The translations under genes were made by a program, and so were the position numbers. The notes beneath the pieces were generated by a model. That model did no database searches. It saw only the letters and a program-made list of their open reading frames with translations, and had not been told where the DNA came from. Source: a virus. From it: a stretch of 64,000 nucleotides of DNA. Numbering within the stretch: the first letter of the stretch is position 1; every line of letters starts with the position of its first letter. This document shows positions 62,201 to 64,000 of this stretch, piece after piece. Location: the IMG/VR virus record IMGVR_UViG_3300008954_000022, positions 1 to 64,000 of that record, one strand, 5' to 3'.

Positions 62201-62436
62201 AGAACAACTCGTCAACCCGTTCACGATTTGTGAATCAGGTAACACCCCTGCTGGCACTGGTCCAGGCCCAAGCGGGCATCGAGAGTTTCAATGTTGTCTG
62301 TGATGACACCAACAACTCATCGGTGGACGTCGAGGCAAATAAGATGAATGGACGAATTGTTGTTGTTCCCACACGAGCTGTGGAGTTCATCGCGATAGAC
62401 TTCATCATTACCAACAGCGGGGTTTCGTTTGAGTAA
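59269..62436 (+). CDS. gp18: Tail sheath protein (gp18-like), first paralogue
   Basis: The 1,055-residue product starts MAEQTFRSPGFFEQEIDLSA and has the sheath N-terminal hallmark (GTPAGVIGTAERGPAFVPVT, GSLADFEARFG, FLKNKTSLTYIRVLGAGSN). It ends with the sheath C-terminal domain (PAGGFVIFGQKTLQMAKSAL, DRVNVRRMLLEVKRLVVQVA, RIVVVPTRAVEFIAIDFIIT). T4 gp18 has 659 residues, so this one carries large insertions in the outer domains. It forms the contractile cylinder. The ATG follows CTAAGGAGATACATTCA. Confidence 0.93.
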   Translation: MAEQTFRSPGFFEQEIDLSARRATPLGTPAGVIGTAERGPAFVPVTLGSLADFEARFGSLHRNRFGPYAVREFLKNKTSLTYIRVLGAGSNETTTDITTTDNEGTVKHAGFRLVSTALGVDDKIDAGHNGVVQFLCATHALRTLDGGEAAGYPMFSDNDSFAERGGDDKVNLVRAVLFTPTGSRLEVFDGDQQYSNYAADIDDVASPVDIGSGAGGHFKLAISSSVGTSFANDEGYAGVRIYTASLDPNNGQYIGKILNTDPHKFQEEHHLLYLDFAVEDEIASVGTVASSVAILSGSGHATSGGGDTSTVFRDLFGRFDTRYTTPRTPSIISQPYGSTEFDLFHFETISDGAWGNNKFKVSIANLRASVDPNNDFGIFEVQVRSFGDTDHNKEILETFPECSLDPNHENYVARKVGDKKVYWNFDAADEDEQRLVIRGKYPNRSSRIRIVMNSAVEEEKIPADALPFGFRGVPVLKTSDSMMDLQENILTDNKGANLGESRNRLDGEFSSLAHEIQALSGSIVPPLPMRFKCTRGAVDSTPTTYLGEVGTNERSDSRLYWGVKFERLPVTSSAPGGSVTNSILKANQGGLANPLVSAYAKFNGIQKLDTLVTGSGADYFNNNKFTLARVALYNQLSSGHITDVSGTAKEHMLETVYVRNGNPNPSTYVVDDSVRKNRISLATLVHSSSTVFNRFTEYAKFTTMFYGGFDGLNILDKDSHLMNDRASSSDAGGKAQAAASVDIGLPAVATLNQMGEGKKNNVVNSFRVATRILTDPMASNINILAIPGMRDTFITDYALERVKDYSMAFYLMDVLKYDSSENRLFDDDKNKVDVREVAEQLDSRALDNNYAATYFPDVYVKDPVNGTTIKVPASVAAFGALAFNDKVSFPWFAPAGFNRGALENVANVDVRLNSADRDTLYDARINPIAVFPAGGFVIFGQKTLQMAKSALDRVNVRRMLLEVKRLVVQVANRLLFEQNNSSTRSRFVNQVTPLLALVQAQAGIESFNVVCDDTNNSSVDVEANKMNGRIVVVPTRAVEFIAIDFIITNSGVSFE

Positions 62437-62484
62437 TGAATACGTATAGTAAGACTGACAGACGTACAGTTAGGAGCATAAAGA

Positions 62485-64000
62485 ATGGCTGAACTGACCT
62501 TTAAGAGCGCCGGCGTAAGCACGAGGGAAATAGACCTCAGTGGACCCACGGCGATAAGTCCTCAGGGTGTACCTGCAGGTGTCATCGGAACTTCGCAGAA
62601 GGGACGGGCATTTGTCCCAATCACTGTTGCGACGTACCAAGACTTTGTAGCCGAATTCGGCGCAACCGATGGAGAAAAGTTCGGCCCGCTTGCCATGAAT
62701 GAGTGGATGAGAAATGCCCGAGCAGGAACCTATGTGAAGGTTCTGGGTGTGGGAAATGGCACCCAGCGACAGTCTGGCGGTGACAACTCGGGACGCGTAG
62801 TTAATGCGGGATTCATTGTGGGTAACCGACAAGTTCAGGATAACGGACTCGTTGGTAACAACGCATATGCAGGCGCTAACTCTGCTACAAATGGCATCGA
62901 GGGAAGAACATACTTCTTGGCAGCACTCTGCTCACAGAACAATGGAACAATGCTAGCTGACGCAGGGATTCAGACAGATGTAGCACATCCTATTTTGAGA
63001 GGTGTGCTTATGGCACCCTCTGGTGTGCTCTTGGCCCTATCCTCATCCTACGCGGCCGCCGCAAATCAGAACGACCCAGCAGCTAATCAGTCTGCCATGG
63101 GTGTCTTTGGATCTGCTGCCATTAACGACGGTGGCTCGTGCCACGGAACTGTTGATGTCTCTAACGGACAGCAGAACTTTGTGCTGATCCTCAACGGGCA
63201 CAAGAAGCAGGACACGTATCCTAACGTGATCACAGCTTCTTTCGACCCAGCGGCTCCACAATATATCTCAAAGGTTCTGAACACAGATCCCACCAAGATC
63301 GAACAGGCTGGGCACCTCCTCTACTCGAGCTTTGACGTCTACCCATCACACCTAACTCTGACTGGAAGTGGAGTCAACGCGGGCACAGATGTTATTGATG
63401 AGTGTGCGCTCCTATTGACAGGAACACTAGGGAGAAATGTGGGATCGGCAACGTCTCCCAACTATGAAAACTGGGAGGACAGGTTCCAGACAGCGCGCTC
63501 CCCGTGGATAATCTCTCAGAAGTTTGGCGCTAGTAATAAGAACCTCTTCCGAGTTCACGCTCTTGATGACGGAGATCGTCCAAACAGTCTCATTAAGATA
63601 ACCATTGAGAACATCCAGGCAAGCAATAATGAGAACACCACTTACGGTAAATTCGATCTTCTAGTACGAGATTACACAGACACAGATGTGAACTCTGTTG
63701 TGCTAGAGAGTTTCCGAGGCCTCTCATTGGATCCCTCCTCTGAGCGCTATGTCTCGCGCGTTGTGGGTGACACGAAAATGTACTACGACTTCGACCAGAA
63801 GTCTGGTGCTCAGAAGCTGAGAATTGAGGGATCACACCCGAATGCCTCTGCCTATATTCGCATCGAGGTTCATTCTGATGTCGAGAACCTCGTGGTGGAT
63901 GCAACCGCTCTGCCGTGTGGATTCCGCGGTCCCCGTCACCTGGTGACTAGTGGTTCCGAGGGCGCCAGCACCGGTGGCCACCTTGAGGGCTTTGTTGCTT
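62485..64000 (+). CDS. gp18: Tail sheath protein (gp18-like), second paralogue, 3'-truncated
   Basis: The frame is open from ATG 62485 (behind TTAGGAGCATAAAGA) to the window end, giving at least 505 residues with no stop. It aligns with the first sheath protein: AELTFKSAGVSTREIDLSGP, GVPAGVIGTSQKGRAFVPIT, EFGATDGEKFGPLAMNEWMR and TYVKVLGVGNGT. Later QYISKVLNTDPTKIEQAGHL corresponds to QYIGKILNTDPHKFQEEHHL of the first. The C-terminal domain lies outside the window. Two tandem sheath genes mean either a mixed sheath or specialised subunits. Confidence 0.9.
   Translation, partial: MAELTFKSAGVSTREIDLSGPTAISPQGVPAGVIGTSQKGRAFVPITVATYQDFVAEFGATDGEKFGPLAMNEWMRNARAGTYVKVLGVGNGTQRQSGGDNSGRVVNAGFIVGNRQVQDNGLVGNNAYAGANSATNGIEGRTYFLAALCSQNNGTMLADAGIQTDVAHPILRGVLMAPSGVLLALSSSYAAAANQNDPAANQSAMGVFGSAAINDGGSCHGTVDVSNGQQNFVLILNGHKKQDTYPNVITASFDPAAPQYISKVLNTDPTKIEQAGHLLYSSFDVYPSHLTLTGSGVNAGTDVIDECALLLTGTLGRNVGSATSPNYENWEDRFQTARSPWIISQKFGASNKNLFRVHALDDGDRPNSLIKITIENIQASNNENTTYGKFDLLVRDYTDTDVNSVVLESFRGLSLDPSSERYVSRVVGDTKMYYDFDQKSGAQKLRIEGSHPNASAYIRIEVHSDVENLVVDATALPCGFRGPRHLVTSGSEGASTGGHLEGFVA

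Noticed and set aside
1-64000. Prophage or integrated element
   Set aside because: No integrase, attachment sites, host genes or strand switches were found. The window is a single late-gene orientation.
1-64000. Stop codon reassignment
   Set aside because: TAA, TAG and TGA are all used as normal stops at tight gene junctions, and no gene needs internal readthrough except possibly the 14682 junction.

Overview
The window is a contiguous stretch of a tailed phage genome. It encodes a contractile-tailed (myovirus) particle related to the T4 superfamily and is most like the marine members of that group. Every gene I can support lies on the + strand, junctions are tight (many stop/start overlaps such as TAATG, TGATG and ATGAGTAA), and TAA, TAG and TGA all serve as stops, so the standard bacterial code is used. 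No tRNA, integrase, transposase, CRISPR array or host gene was seen. The host cannot be told from the sequence; the marine assignment rests on family resemblance only.

Layout. (1) 1-9.6 kb: baseplate genes, namely a cut-off gp5-like central spike, a hydrophobic protein of unknown role, gp25-like and gp6-like wedge proteins, then a DNRLRE-like protein and a LamG-bearing protein. (2) 9.6-37.1 kb: a block of very large virion surface/fibre proteins (up to 1,882 residues) with LamG, fibronectin-III-like and tail-fibre motifs. (3) 37.1-42.5 kb: a DNA repair/replication island with a RuvC-like resolvase, a zinc-finger/TOPRIM primase, a fused Mre11-Rad50 (gp47-gp46) protein and two small proteins. 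(4) 42.5-54.7 kb: the DNA packaging and head module, with large terminase, portal, prohead protease, several small proteins, a bS21-like ribosomal protein, acidic scaffold and major capsid protein, closed by a strong intrinsic terminator. (5) 54.7-56 kb: four small genes, one with a coiled coil plus a C-terminal membrane segment. (6) 56-64 kb: neck proteins, a gp15-like tail completion protein and two tandem tail sheath paralogues, the second cut off by the window end.

The most unusual feature is a protein module of about 110-155 residues found in at least twelve copies in four giant proteins of block 2. Its signature is TITITSTDGTTKxY ... GHxGKITV ... LTLTQ ... GNTTI ... FTGG. The copies are not simple tandem repeats. 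They sit inside other domains: they interrupt LamG folds, they interrupt both copies of a GxxTxF-KVGDxIxL domain, and in one protein a complete copy is inserted inside another copy (34071-34808). This looks like a family of mobile protein insertion modules that decorates the phage surface.

Two gene starts look frame-disrupted (14689/14766 and 50074/50085). A recurring TATACTTA-like motif lies in several of the longer intergenic gaps and may be a phage promoter. No gap between genes exceeds about 165 bases.
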